A stretch of 36,030 nt of DNA from Stenotrophomonas beteli (GCF_001431665.1 NZ_LLXV01000063.1:1-36030); one strand, 5' to 3'; positions 1 to 7,950 are shown, counted from the stretch's first letter. Notes: generated by a model not told the origin, from the sequence alone. Translations and numbers: made by a program.

Positions 1-135
1 CCCGCCTACCCACCCGGCAAAGCCCATGAACCCAGCTTTCAGCGACCAACCAAACCCCACCACGGAGGGGCTCCGCCGTTCGCCGACCCCCGCCGAAGGC
101 GCGCGCTCGGCGGAAGAAAAAATTTCCAACAGACG

Positions 136-162
136 TGTCGATTCCCGGCCCCCTGATTCGTT
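136..162 (+). promoter_or_regulatory. candidate ECF42-type sigma promoter
   Basis: TGTCGA at 136-141 is followed after 17 bases by CGTT at 159-162, about 46 bases before the start codon of the first gene of the sigma factor operon. From memory, ECF42 sigma factors recognise TGTCGA at -35 and a CGA/CGT-type -10, and they usually autoregulate a DGPF-protein operon. The -35 match is exact and the -10 is partial (CGTT rather than CGTC). Placement fits autoregulation by the sigma factor at 1726-2997. This is inference from a short motif. Confidence 0.45.
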
Positions 163-208
163 GTACCCAGTGAAGGGCACGCACCACGCGTCCCCACGGG
201 AGACCACA

Positions 209-622
209 ATGAAAGTGATGGTGATCGTGAAGGCCAACGCCGACTCCGAAGCCGGCCGCATGCCCAGCGAACAGGACCTGTCTGAAATGGGCGCCTTCAA
301 CGAGCAGCTGGTCGCCGCCGGCATCATGCTGGCCGGCGAGGGCCTGCACGCCACCCAGCGCGGCCGCCGCATCCACTTCGGCCACGGCGCGCCGAAGGTC
401 GAGGCCGGCCCGTTCGGCCCAGCCGACCAGCAGATTGCCGGCTTCTGGCTGTGGAACGTGCGCTCGCTGGAGGAGGCGGTGGAATGGGCCAGCCGTGCAC
501 CGTTCCGCAGTGGCGGCACGCTGGAAGTGCGTCCGCTGATCGCGCCGGAAGATTTCGGCGAGGCCTTCACCGCTGACCTGCAGCAGCAGGAACAGCGTCT
601 GCGAGCACAGCTGCAGGATTGA
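209..622 (+). CDS. YciI/DGPF-family protein
   Basis: This encodes 137 residues of the YCII-related (DGPF) family, small alpha/beta ferredoxin-like proteins of mostly unknown activity that are commonly encoded beside ECF42 sigma factors. The N-terminus MKVMVIVKAN, the mid-protein GEGL turn and the segment GPFGPADQQIAGFWLW are typical. I chose the ATG at 209 rather than the in-frame ATG at 26 because family similarity begins there and because 26-208 contains the candidate promoter and has no coding character. It is the first gene of an operon continuing at 687, 1144, 1578 and 1726. It may take part in the stress response governed by the sigma factor; its substrate is unknown. Confidence 0.85.
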   Translation: MKVMVIVKANADSEAGRMPSEQDLSEMGAFNEQLVAAGIMLAGEGLHATQRGRRIHFGHGAPKVEAGPFGPADQQIAGFWLWNVRSLEEAVEWASRAPFRSGGTLEVRPLIAPEDFGEAFTADLQQQEQRLRAQLQD

Positions 623-686
623 CCCGGATTACCCCGCCGGGCATGGCCCGGTGCAACCCACCTGAACCACACAACGGAGTAGTGCG

Positions 687-1109
687 ATGAAACTGATTCC
701 CTTTCTCGGCTTCAGCGGCCAGGCCCACGAGGCGATGGCGTTCTATGCCAAGGCACTGGGCGGCCAGGTCACCTCGGAAATGAAATATCGCGACATGCCG
801 CCCTCCGATGGCTCGCCGGGCTGCAACGAAATGCCGCCGGAAACCCTGGACCACGTGGCACACAGCCAGCTGGAGATCGGCAACGCCATCCTGATGGCGG
901 CCGACGGCCCCGGCGGTGGCGAGGGCGGCGCGACCACCATCAATGTCGATGTCGACAGCATCGAAGAAGCCGAGCGTGTGTTCGCCGCGCTGGCCGAAGG
1001 TGGCCAGGTGCAGATGCCGATCGCAGAGACCTTCTGGGCCCACCGCTGGGGCATGCTGGTCGACCGCTTCGGCAAGCCGTGGATGGTCAACTGCATGAAG
1101 CAGCCCTGA
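687..1109 (+). CDS. VOC family protein, PhnB-like
   Basis: A 140-residue protein of the vicinal oxygen chelate superfamily, PhnB/3-demethylubiquinone methyltransferase-like branch. The start MKLIPFLGFSGQAHEAMAFY has the usual pattern of a first beta strand and a helix with an A-x-x-FY motif. The C-terminal segment FWAHRWGMLVDRFGKPWMVN is the family signature. An AACGGAG ribosome site lies just upstream. The gene sits 64 bases after the YciI gene and 34 before a second VOC gene, so co-transcription is likely. VOC proteins include glyoxalases, dioxygenases and antibiotic-binding proteins; nothing here fixes the substrate. Confidence 0.85.
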   Translation: MKLIPFLGFSGQAHEAMAFYAKALGGQVTSEMKYRDMPPSDGSPGCNEMPPETLDHVAHSQLEIGNAILMAADGPGGGEGGATTINVDVDSIEEAERVFAALAEGGQVQMPIAETFWAHRWGMLVDRFGKPWMVNCMKQP

Positions 1110-1143
1110 TCCTTCTCTCTTCCGTCCGCAAGGAGCCTTACCG

Positions 1144-1554
1144 ATGAGCGCACCACAACCGCAGATGATCTTCGTCAACCTGCCCGTGCAGGACCTGGAA
1201 AAATCCAAGGCGTTCTTCACCGCGCTGGGCTACAGCTTCAATCCAACCTACACCAATGATGATGCGGCCGGCATGGTCATCAGCGAGAGCATCTATGTGA
1301 TGCTGCTGACCCAGCCTTTTTTCCAGCAGTTCACCAACAAACCGATTGCCGATGCGCACACCCGCACGGAGGTGATCAATGCACTCTCTGCGCCCAGTCG
1401 CGAGGCCGTTGACGTGCTGGTGGACAAGGCACTGGCCGCGGGCGCCAGCGAACCGCAGCCGGCACGCGACCTTGGCTTCATGTACCAGCGCGGCTTCCAG
1501 GACCTGGACGGGCACCTCTGGGAAATCGCACACATGGACGGCGAGCCGGGCTGA
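1144..1554 (+). CDS. VOC family protein, glyoxalase/bleomycin-resistance type
   Basis: A 136-residue second VOC-fold protein, distinct from its neighbour. The motif FVNLPVQDLEKSKAFFTALGY at the N-terminus is the standard VOC beginning, and the C-terminal GFQDLDGHLWEIAHMD supplies the usual metal-ligand glutamate in the LWE motif. AAGGAG precedes the ATG. Proteins of this subtype are often annotated as lactoylglutathione lyase-like, but glyoxalase activity should not be assumed. Its place between DGPF-type genes and an ECF42 sigma factor is a common arrangement. Confidence 0.85.
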   Translation: MSAPQPQMIFVNLPVQDLEKSKAFFTALGYSFNPTYTNDDAAGMVISESIYVMLLTQPFFQQFTNKPIADAHTRTEVINALSAPSREAVDVLVDKALAAGASEPQPARDLGFMYQRGFQDLDGHLWEIAHMDGEPG

Positions 1555-1577
1555 CCGCTGCCGCAGGGAGAACCCTC

Positions 1578-1680
1578 ATGGCTTACGTGGATGCTTGCGT
1601 GCTGCGTGCCCGCAGGACAAGGTCGCGGCCTACCGCCGCCATGTTCCGGGGGCGGCTTCAGGCCGATCGTTGAAGCGTGA
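1578..1680 (+). pseudogene. DUF1428-family remnant, frameshifted and truncated
   Basis: ATG at 1578, with GGGAG upstream, begins MAYVDACVL, the conserved start of DUF1428 (E. coli YbaA-like) proteins. The frame then shifts near 1604, and the next part of the family pattern (PQDKVAAYRR) continues in another frame at about 1608-1639. After that the similarity stops and no full-length reading frame follows; intact members have roughly 115-120 residues. DUF1428 genes are usual members of ECF42 operons, so this looks like an operon gene lost by frameshift plus deletion, leaving the sigma factor gene close behind. A sequencing error could explain the frameshift but not the missing C-terminal 75%. 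Confidence 0.65.
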
Positions 1681-1725
1681 GCTGCGGCGCTTGTGCGGGC
1701 CGGGCGTGCGTGCTGTGATCGGCGC

Positions 1726-2997
1726 ATGCTCGAGCCCGCACTGACGCAGCGTTTGGAAACCCTCTGGCGGATGGAGTCGCCGGTGTTGATCGCGCGCCTG
1801 GCGCGGCTACTCGGTGGCGACGTCGGCCGTGCCGAGGAGTTGGCCCAGGACACCTGGCTGGCCGCGCTGGAGCGTTGGCCGGAGCAGGGCATCCCGGACA
1901 ATCCCGGAGCCTGGCTGATGACCACCGCGCGCAACCGTGCCATCGATGTGCTGCGCCAGCACCAGCGGGTGGCGCAGCAGCACGCGCAATGGGGCGAGGA
2001 ACTGCATCCGGCCGCGCTGCCGGCACTGGATGACAGCCAGGCGCTGGAAGACGACCTGGGGGACGATCTGCTGCGGCTGATGTTCGTGGCCTGCCACCCG
2101 GTGCTGCCCGCCGACGCGCGGGTGGCGCTGACCCTGCGCCTGCTGGGGGGGCTGACCACGCTGGAGATCGCCCGCGCGTTCCTGCAACCCGAGCCGACCA
2201 TTGCCCAGCGCATCGTGCGTGCCAAACGCACCCTGGCGCAGAAGCAGGTGCCGTATGAAGTGCCACGCGCGGAGGCAATGCCCGAGCGGTTGGGCTCGGT
2301 GCTGGAGGCGATCTATCTGGTGTTCAACGAAGGCTATGCCGCCAGCAGCGGCGATGACTGGATGCGTCCGGCGCTGTGCGAGGAAGCGTTGCGGCTGGCG
2401 CGCATCCTGGCCTACCGGATGCCGGTGGCACCGGTGCTGGGCCTGCTGGCGCTGATGGAGCTGCAGGCCTCGCGCGCGATGGCGCGGGTGGATGCCGGCG
2501 GCGCGGCGGTGGTGCTGGATCAGCAGAACCGTGCCCGCTGGGACTGGCTGCAGATCGAGCGCGGCCAGCAGCTGCTGGCCCGCGCGCTGGCGGCCGGCGG
2601 CGGTGACGATCCCTACGTACTGCAGGCCCGCATTGCGGCCTGCCATGCCGGCGCGCGCCGCGCCGAGGATACCGACTGGGCGCGCATCGCTGCACTGTAT
2701 GCACAGTTGCTGCAGGTGATGCCGTCGCCGGTGGTGGCGCTCAACCGGGTGGTGGCGGTGTCGCGCAGCGACGGCGCGTTTGCGGCCTGGGCGCTGCTGC
2801 AACCGTTGCTGGTCGATGCACGGTTGCAGGGCTATGCGCCGTTGCAGGTGGTGCGTGGCGACCTGCTGCAGCAGCTGGGCCGGCATGATGACGCCGCCAG
2901 CGCCTTCCAGCAGGCCGCCGAGATGACCGGCAACGCCCGCGAGCGTGCGCTGCTGCTGGCACGTGCCCAGCGATCGGGGGCAGCGCCGCTTGCCTGA
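1726..2997 (+). CDS. ECF42-type RNA polymerase sigma factor with C-terminal TPR-like extension
   Basis: A 423-residue sigma factor. Residues about 20-85 form region 2 (AEELAQDTWLAALERW; GAWLMTTARNRAIDVLR). Residues 112-175 form region 4 with the ECF42-type segment LRLMFVACHPVL and GGLTTLEIARAFLQPEPTIAQRI. The C-terminal 230 residues are the helical TPR-like/DUF6596 extension that marks this group and is needed for activity in studied members. No anti-sigma factor gene is adjacent, as usual for ECF42. ATG 1726 is chosen because similarity begins at LTQRLETLWR; an in-frame GTG at 1693 is possible, and neither has a strong ribosome site. The broken DUF1428 gene lies directly upstream, which may have altered expression. 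Confidence 0.9.
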   Translation: MLEPALTQRLETLWRMESPVLIARLARLLGGDVGRAEELAQDTWLAALERWPEQGIPDNPGAWLMTTARNRAIDVLRQHQRVAQQHAQWGEELHPAALPALDDSQALEDDLGDDLLRLMFVACHPVLPADARVALTLRLLGGLTTLEIARAFLQPEPTIAQRIVRAKRTLAQKQVPYEVPRAEAMPERLGSVLEAIYLVFNEGYAASSGDDWMRPALCEEALRLARILAYRMPVAPVLGLLALMELQASRAMARVDAGGAAVVLDQQNRARWDWLQIERGQQLLARALAAGGGDDPYVLQARIAACHAGARRAEDTDWARIAALYAQLLQVMPSPVVALNRVVAVSRSDGAFAAWALLQPLLVDARLQGYAPLQVVRGDLLQQLGRHDDAASAFQQAAEMTGNARERALLLARAQRSGAAPLA

Positions 2998-3043
2998 CCC
3001 GTTCGTGTTTCATCACCACCCCGGCAATCCACCGATGGCAGGT

Positions 3044-3060
3044 GCAGGGCGCAGCCCTGC
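3044..3060. repeat. 7-bp perfect hairpin upstream of the M28 peptidase gene
   Basis: GCAGGGC (3044-3050), loop GCA, GCCCTGC (3054-3060). It sits between the sigma factor stop and a possible -10 (TACACT, 3071-3076) of the peptidase gene. It could end transcription of the sigma operon, but there is no T run after it. Confidence 0.45.
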
Positions 3061-3105
3061 CGAATCCCATTACACTCCAGAGAGATTTCCCTGCTGGAGA
3101 GAGCA

Positions 3106-4755
3106 ATGAAGCGAGTAGCACTGGGCGTGCTGGCCCTTTCGGTGTCGAGCGCACTGATGGCGGCCACCCCGAAATTCGATGGCGCGCGGATCTCCGCCGA
3201 CGTCAAGGAACTGGCCTCCGACGCCTACGAAGGCCGCTCGCCGGCGACGGCTGGCGAAGAGAAGACCGTTGCCTATCTCAGCAAGCAGTTCGCCGAGGCC
3301 GGGCTGCAGCCGGGCGGCGACCTCAAGGACGGCAAGCGCCTGTGGACCCAGGCCGTGCCGCTGCGCAAGGGCGACATCGTCGGCGCACCACAACTGGCGC
3401 TGCACCAGGGCGGCAAGACCGTGCCGCTGGAGCAGGGCAAGCAGATTGCCGTGCGCGCCGCCATGAACGGTGCCAGCAACGTCGACATCAGCAAGGCACC
3501 GCTGGTGTTCCTCGGCTACGGCGTGAAGGCACCGGAGCGCAACTGGGACGACTTCAAGGGCGTGGACCTGAAGGGCAAGATCGCCGTGGTGCTGATCAAC
3601 GATCCGGACTTCGAGACCGGCCAGGGCGATTTCGACGGCAAGGGCATGACCTATTACGGCCGCTGGACCTATAAGTACGAGGAAGGCGCCCGCCAGGGCG
3701 CGCTGGGCGTGCTGATCGTGCACGAGACCGCGCCGGCCTCGTACGGCTGGGCCACCGTGGCCGGCTCCAACACCAACACCATGTTCGACGTGGTGCGTGA
3801 CAACCCGGCCGGCAGCCATCCGCTGCTGGAAGGCTGGATCCAGCGTGACTTGGCGGTGGAGCTGTTCCGCTCGGCCGGACAGGACTTCGAAGCGCTGAAG
3901 AAGAAGGCGCAGCAGCGCGACTTCACCCCGGTGGCGCTGACCGGCGCCAGCCTGGATGCGAAGTACGCGGTGAAGACCGAAGTGATCACCTCGCACAACG
4001 TGGCCGCGCGCCTGGAAGGCAGCCGCCATCCGGATGAGACGATCATCTACAGCGCGCACTGGGACCACATCGGCGTGGGCGAGCCGGACGCACGCGGCGA
4101 CCGCATCTTCAATGGTGCGCTGGACAACGCCAGCGGCACCGCCTCGCTGATCGAACTGGCGCGCGGCTTCGCCAAGGCCAAGCGCCCGGAGCGCTCGCTG
4201 CTGTTCCTGGCGGTCACCGCCGAGGAGAAGGGCCTGCTGGGATCGGAGTACTACGCCACCCATCCGCTGTACCCGCTGGAGAAGACCGTCGCGGTGATCA
4301 ACATGGACGGCATGGCGCCGTTCGGCCCGTCGCGCGATTTCGGCATTTACGGTGCCGCGCGCTTCGAACTGCTGGACCAGCTGAAGGACGTGGCCAAGGG
4401 GTGGGACATCCGCTACACCCCGGACCCGAAGCCGGAAGCGGGCCTGTTCTTCCGCTCCGATCACTTCCCGTTTGCCAAGCGCGGCGTGCCGGCGCTGTCG
4501 TGGTCGGCCGGGCAGGACTGGGTGGACGGTGGCGTGGCCGCAGGCAAGAAGGCCTCCGAGGACTACACCGCCAAGCGCTACCACCAGCAGGGTGACGAAT
4601 GGCAGCCGGACTGGGTGTTTGCCGGCGCTGCGCGCGACCTGGAAGTGCTGTACACGCTGGGCAGCCAGCTGGCCAATTCCCGGGCCTGGCCGAACTGGAG
4701 CAAGGACGAGTCGTTCCGCGCCGTACGTGACGCCAGCGCCGACCAGCGCAAATAA
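3106..4755 (+). CDS. secreted M28 family zinc metallopeptidase
   Basis: A 549-residue exported peptidase. Residues 1-20 are a Sec signal peptide ending ALMA-A. Residues about 100-270 form a PA-like insert (LVFLGYGVKAPE; GKIAVVLINDPDF). The catalytic M28 domain covers about 290-530. The dinuclear zinc site is complete: His318 and Asp320 in AHWDHIG, Asp340 in GALDNASG, Glu373-Glu374 in TAEEKGLLGS, Asp401 in INMDG and His453 in RSDHFPF. It probably acts in the periplasm or outside the cell as an aminopeptidase or carboxypeptidase. GGAGAGAG gives a good ribosome site. It seems monocistronic, with hairpins downstream at 4765 and 4804. Confidence 0.92.
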   Translation: MKRVALGVLALSVSSALMAATPKFDGARISADVKELASDAYEGRSPATAGEEKTVAYLSKQFAEAGLQPGGDLKDGKRLWTQAVPLRKGDIVGAPQLALHQGGKTVPLEQGKQIAVRAAMNGASNVDISKAPLVFLGYGVKAPERNWDDFKGVDLKGKIAVVLINDPDFETGQGDFDGKGMTYYGRWTYKYEEGARQGALGVLIVHETAPASYGWATVAGSNTNTMFDVVRDNPAGSHPLLEGWIQRDLAVELFRSAGQDFEALKKKAQQRDFTPVALTGASLDAKYAVKTEVITSHNVAARLEGSRHPDETIIYSAHWDHIGVGEPDARGDRIFNGALDNASGTASLIELARGFAKAKRPERSLLFLAVTAEEKGLLGSEYYATHPLYPLEKTVAVINMDGMAPFGPSRDFGIYGAARFELLDQLKDVAKGWDIRYTPDPKPEAGLFFRSDHFPFAKRGVPALSWSAGQDWVDGGVAAGKKASEDYTAKRYHQQGDEWQPDWVFAGAARDLEVLYTLGSQLANSRAWPNWSKDESFRAVRDASADQRK

Positions 4756-4764
4756 CGGCATCCG

Positions 4765-4787
4765 GTAGTGCCGGCCACTGGCCGGCA
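4765..4787 (+). repeat. SMAG/REP element (GTAG + 8-bp hairpin)
   Basis: GTAG at 4765-4768 is followed by a perfect 8-bp stem (TGCCGGCC, 4769-4776; GGCCGGCA, 4780-4787) with loop ACT. This is the organisation of Stenotrophomonas SMAG elements. The copy at 14398-14420 matches it at 20 of 23 positions. Confidence 0.8.
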
Positions 4788-4803
4788 TTGCCGCTCCGGG
4801 ACG

Positions 4804-4825
4804 CGCCGGGCCATGCCCGGCGTTT
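4804..4825 (+). terminator. probable intrinsic terminator of the M28 peptidase gene
   Basis: CGCCGGGC (4804-4811), loop CAT, GCCCGGCG (4815-4822), then TTT. An 8-bp GC stem plus a short T tail, 50 bases after the stop codon. Confidence 0.55.
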
Positions 4826-4930
4826 CCGTAACGGCTTCCATCGCCGCTTTCCCGGCCTTCGTCGCAGCCCGCTTGTTTGCGCGGCGGGCCGCCCTATGCT
4901 CGGCTCACCCCCTTCCTCCAAGGCGCCGCC

Positions 4931-6190
4931 GTGTTCGCCAGCCTCTCTCTCCTGATTCGCCACCTGCTGGCCTGGGCCGCCGCGCTGGTTGTTGCCGGCA
5001 TGGTCTGGAGCGGCATCTTCAGCGGCATGAACGATGGCCCGGGCTGGGTGTTCGGCCTGCTGGCGATGTTCCTGATGATGTCCGCGCTGGGCAGCGCGAT
5101 CACCCACATCCGCCGGGTCTGGCTGGTGGCCGGCCGGCTGGATGCGACCACGCTGTCCGGGCGCCAGCGCCGCCAGGTGGAACTGCCGATGGATGCCGGC
5201 CATGCCTACACGGTGGTGGAAGCGGCCATTGCCGAACTGCCGCGCGTGGAAGAGGTGGAAAGCTCGGCCGGCAGCCTGCAGGTGCGCGCCTACGTTCGCC
5301 GCGTCGATCTGTGGAACGGCCGCCAGCCCTCGCGCTGGAACCTGCCGGCGCGGTTGGCGATCAAGCGCAACAGCGTGCTGGCCACGGTCACCCCGGGGCA
5401 GGGCACCAGCACCGTCACCCTGCTGTTTGAACCCGATGCCGGCTGGTGGGCCGACCTGCTGGCGCTGGACGAGGGCAGCAACTACGAGAATGCCGAAGCG
5501 GTGACGCGCGCGATCAGCCGCCGCGTGGCCGACCAGCGCCGCGATGAGCAGGCCGCTGCCGAACAGACCCAGGTGGAAAAGGAACTGTCGGTGGCGCGCT
5601 TGAACCTGCTGCATGCACAGGTGGAACCGCACTTCCTGTACAACACGCTGGCCAATGCGCAGGTGCTGACCCGCACCGATCCGGCGCGCGCCGAACAGAT
5701 GCTCGGCCACCTGATCCAGTACCTGCGCAGCTCGCTGCCGCAGGTGGACGAATCGGTGTCGACGCTGGGCGTGGAGCTGGAACGCACCCGCGCCTACCTG
5801 GAGATCCTGCGCATCCGCATGGGCGCACGCCTGGCGGTGGAGGTGCAGGTACCGAACGAACTGCACGGCGTGCACCTGCCGGCAATGGCGCTGCAGACGC
5901 TGGTGGAGAACGCGATCAAGCACGGCCTGGAACCGAAGCCGGGCGGTGGCACGGTGTGGATCCTTGCGCGCGGCTTCGATGACCACGTGACGGTGACCGT
6001 GGCCGACGATGGCCTCGGCTTCGGCCAGGGTACCAGCGGCACCGGCATCGGACTGAAGAACCTGCGCGAGCGCCTGCGCCTGACCTGCGGTGAGCAGGCC
6101 GGCGTGGCGATCGTCGCCAATTTCCCCAGTGGCGTGGCCGCGACCATGACCCTGCCGCAGTCGCACAAGGAGCGCAGCCATGCCGCTTGA
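4931..6190 (+). CDS. LytS/AlgZ-type sensor histidine kinase
   Basis: A 419-residue membrane kinase. Two N-terminal membrane segments (about 11-31 and 39-61) are followed by a 130-residue linker or sensor, then the His_kinase domain of the LytS family with the phospho-acceptor His234 in VEPHFLYNTLANAQ. The ATPase lobe has LVENAIKHG and a G box near GTGIGLKNLRERL. I chose GTG at 4931, with AAGG upstream, over a TTG at 4877 because the extra residues look non-coding. The stop overlaps the start of the LytTR regulator by 11 bases, so the two are translationally coupled partners. The signal sensed is unknown. Confidence 0.9.
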   Translation: MFASLSLLIRHLLAWAAALVVAGMVWSGIFSGMNDGPGWVFGLLAMFLMMSALGSAITHIRRVWLVAGRLDATTLSGRQRRQVELPMDAGHAYTVVEAAIAELPRVEEVESSAGSLQVRAYVRRVDLWNGRQPSRWNLPARLAIKRNSVLATVTPGQGTSTVTLLFEPDAGWWADLLALDEGSNYENAEAVTRAISRRVADQRRDEQAAAEQTQVEKELSVARLNLLHAQVEPHFLYNTLANAQVLTRTDPARAEQMLGHLIQYLRSSLPQVDESVSTLGVELERTRAYLEILRIRMGARLAVEVQVPNELHGVHLPAMALQTLVENAIKHGLEPKPGGGTVWILARGFDDHVTVTVADDGLGFGQGTSGTGIGLKNLRERLRLTCGEQAGVAIVANFPSGVAATMTLPQSHKERSHAA

Positions 6191-6950
6191 AGCCCTGATC
6201 GCCGAAGACGAAGAACTGCTGCGGCAGTCACTGGTGGAACAGTTGCGCCGGCTGTGGCCGGAGCTGAAGCTTGTGGCCGAATGCGAGGACGGCGCCAGCG
6301 CGCTGGAGCAGCTGGCCGAGAAACAGCCGGACATCGCCTTCCTCGACATCCGCATGCCCGGCATCAGTGGCATCGAGGTCGCGCGCTCGCTGTCCGAACT
6401 GAGCCCGCGCACCCAGGTGGTGTTTGTCACCGCCTACGACCAGTACGCGATCGACGCGTTCGAGCAGGGCGCGATGGATTACCTGTTGAAGCCGGTCAGC
6501 GACGAACGCCTGTTGGCGACCCGCGAGCGCATCCTGTCGCGGCTGCCCTCGACGCGCCAGGACGATGCGGTGCTGGAGCGCCTGCTGCAGCGGCTGGGCC
6601 CGTCGCAGGGCGCTGCCGAGCGCCCGCCGCTGGCCTGGATCACCGCCAGCAACGGCCGCGAGACGCAGCTGATCATGCTGGAAGACGTGGCCTACTTCCG
6701 CGCCGACAACAAGTACACCACGGTGGTCACGGCCGCGGGTGAGAGCCTGCTGCGCACGCCGTTGCGCGAGCTGCTGGAGGTGCTCGACCCGCAGCACTTC
6801 CGCCAGATCCACCGTTCGACCATCGTGAACATGAAGGCGGTGGCGGCGGTGAGCCGCGACGATACCGGGCGCGGCGTGCTGCGCCTGCGCGAGCGTGCCG
6901 AGACGCTGGTGGTCAGCCAGCCGTTCATGAGCCTGTTCCGCGGCATGTGA
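6180..6950 (+). CDS. LytTR family response regulator
   Basis: A 256-residue regulator. The receiver domain (about 1-120) has the acidic pair in AEDEE (residues 9-11), the phospho-acceptor Asp56 in AFLDIRMPG, and the conserved lysine in YLLKPV. The LytTR DNA-binding domain (about 150-250) shows LEDVAYFRADNKYTTV and FRQIHRSTIVN. The start codon lies inside the end of the kinase gene. The pair resembles AlgZ/AlgR or LytS/LytR, but no cell-wall or exopolysaccharide genes are adjacent, so the regulon is unknown. A strong hairpin follows at 6972. Confidence 0.92.
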   Translation: MPLEALIAEDEELLRQSLVEQLRRLWPELKLVAECEDGASALEQLAEKQPDIAFLDIRMPGISGIEVARSLSELSPRTQVVFVTAYDQYAIDAFEQGAMDYLLKPVSDERLLATRERILSRLPSTRQDDAVLERLLQRLGPSQGAAERPPLAWITASNGRETQLIMLEDVAYFRADNKYTTVVTAAGESLLRTPLRELLEVLDPQHFRQIHRSTIVNMKAVAAVSRDDTGRGVLRLRERAETLVVSQPFMSLFRGM

Positions 6951-6971
6951 TCGATGCGCGCTGCTGGAAGA

Positions 6972-7005
6972 ACAATGCCACCGTGAGTGATCACGGTGGC
7001 ATTGT
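6972..7005. terminator. 15-bp perfect hairpin, probable bidirectional terminator
   Basis: ACAATGCCACCGTGA (6972-6986), loop GTGA (6987-6990), then the exact complement (6991-7005). It lies between two convergent genes (stops at 6950 and 7030). Neither side has a long T run, but the stem length and location support transcription stopping from both directions. Confidence 0.75.
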
Positions 7006-7029
7006 GGGTCCCCCCGCTTTCTTGATGGA

Positions 7030-7644
7030 TCAGTAGGCCGGTTGCAGTGTCAGTTCGTGGTGGTGCTCGGTTTCACCGACATGGTTCAGCCGCCCCACCA
7101 GTTCCGAGTGCTGCTTCATGCGCCCGATCTCGGTCATGATGCGGATGTCCTCGTGGCGCAGCTCGCGCTTGGCCGTGACCGCCTGCTTGTAGTCCAGCAC
7201 TTCCGGGTAGTGCTCGGCCAGGTCCAGCGCTTCGGCCACGTGCTCGACGCTGTCGGCCTTGGAGCTGATGCGGGCGCGGCTGTTGAAGGCCTTCATCCAG
7301 CGCTCGAAACCGGCCTGCTGATCGAACATGTTGGCCATGAACCAGATCACGAACAGGATCGACACCCACGAGCCGAACACGATCACCACCCGGGTGAAGG
7401 TGATATGGAAGTCGTCGCGCCACAGGTAGTTGGCGATCAGGCCCAGGATCAGCAGCGACGCCGCCTGCCAGCCCACGATCGAGGCGATCAGCCATTGGCA
7501 CTTGGCCTGGGCCAGCACCGCCACTTCATCACGGATCTGCTGCTCGCTGAGAGTGCGCCAGTGCGCGACCTGTCTGTCGAACGGGCTGCTGTAGAGCTCG
7601 TTGTCGCGAAGCAGAATTCCCAAACCCTTGAACAAAGCAATCAT
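7030..7644 (-). CDS. uncharacterised two-helix membrane protein
   Basis: A 204-residue protein I do not recognise. Two strong membrane segments sit at about 51-74 and 84-106. The N-terminal 45 residues carry a short amphipathic stretch (MIALFKGLGILL), and the C-terminal 100 residues are charged and helical, rich in Glu, His and Lys (DSVEHVAEALDLAEHYPEVL), probably a cytoplasmic helical bundle. AAGGAG lies just upstream of the ATG at 7644, so this start is firm although the same frame stays open much further upstream. It is monocistronic, convergent with the LytTR gene and divergent from the MpaB-family gene. Confidence 0.8.
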   Translation of the reverse strand: MIALFKGLGILLRDNELYSSPFDRQVAHWRTLSEQQIRDEVAVLAQAKCQWLIASIVGWQAASLLILGLIANYLWRDDFHITFTRVVIVFGSWVSILFVIWFMANMFDQQAGFERWMKAFNSRARISSKADSVEHVAEALDLAEHYPEVLDYKQAVTAKRELRHEDIRIMTEIGRMKQHSELVGRLNHVGETEHHHELTLQPAY

Positions 7645-7792
7645 GGCTGGCTCCTTGTGGAACGTGCGTCGATCAGCATTTGACGGTGTGGCGGGTTCAG
7701 TTCTAGCACTTCCAGCGAGCCGTGCAATGGGCCTAATGCCAAGCGGCGCAAGGGTTTTGTCTGAATGGGTGAAAATTGACGCGGTGCAGCAT

Positions 7793-7845
7793 TGCGGCCG
7801 CAGCCTGCGACAGGATGTCGCAGGGTGAAACGTGCTGCGGCCGCA
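7793..7845. other. two-part hairpin with asymmetric bulge (candidate RNA element)
   Basis: An outer perfect 12-bp stem (7793-7804 with 7834-7845, containing GCGGCCGC on both arms) encloses an immediately adjacent perfect 8-bp inner stem (CTGCGACA 7805-7812, loop GGA, TGTCGCAG 7816-7823). Ten unpaired bases (7824-7833) lie on one side only. The whole can fold as a 20-bp stem with a 10-base bulge. It lies in the 306-base gap 7645-7950 between divergent genes, about 106 bases before the downstream start. No coding sequence or T-rich tail is associated. Role unknown; the rest of the gap shows nothing clear. Confidence 0.6.
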
Positions 7846-7950
7846 CATGAAACCGTGGCTGAGTGCAGACACTCGCCGCCGGCGCCGTGATCGCCCAGAA
7901 TCGGGGCCGACCGCGCAACGCGTGGCCGCACTTCCGCCCTTCCTGGACCC

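Noticed and set aside
90..113. Hairpin CCGCCGA/TCGGCGG near the window start as a terminator
   Set aside because: Followed by an A-rich run rather than T on the plus strand, with no T run on the other side either; it may be chance in GC-rich DNA.
3070..4788. 572-codon open frame antisense to the M28 peptidase gene
   Set aside because: High G+C makes long antisense frames common; the product is rich in His, Arg, Gln and Val with no family pattern, while the sense frame encodes a complete peptidase.
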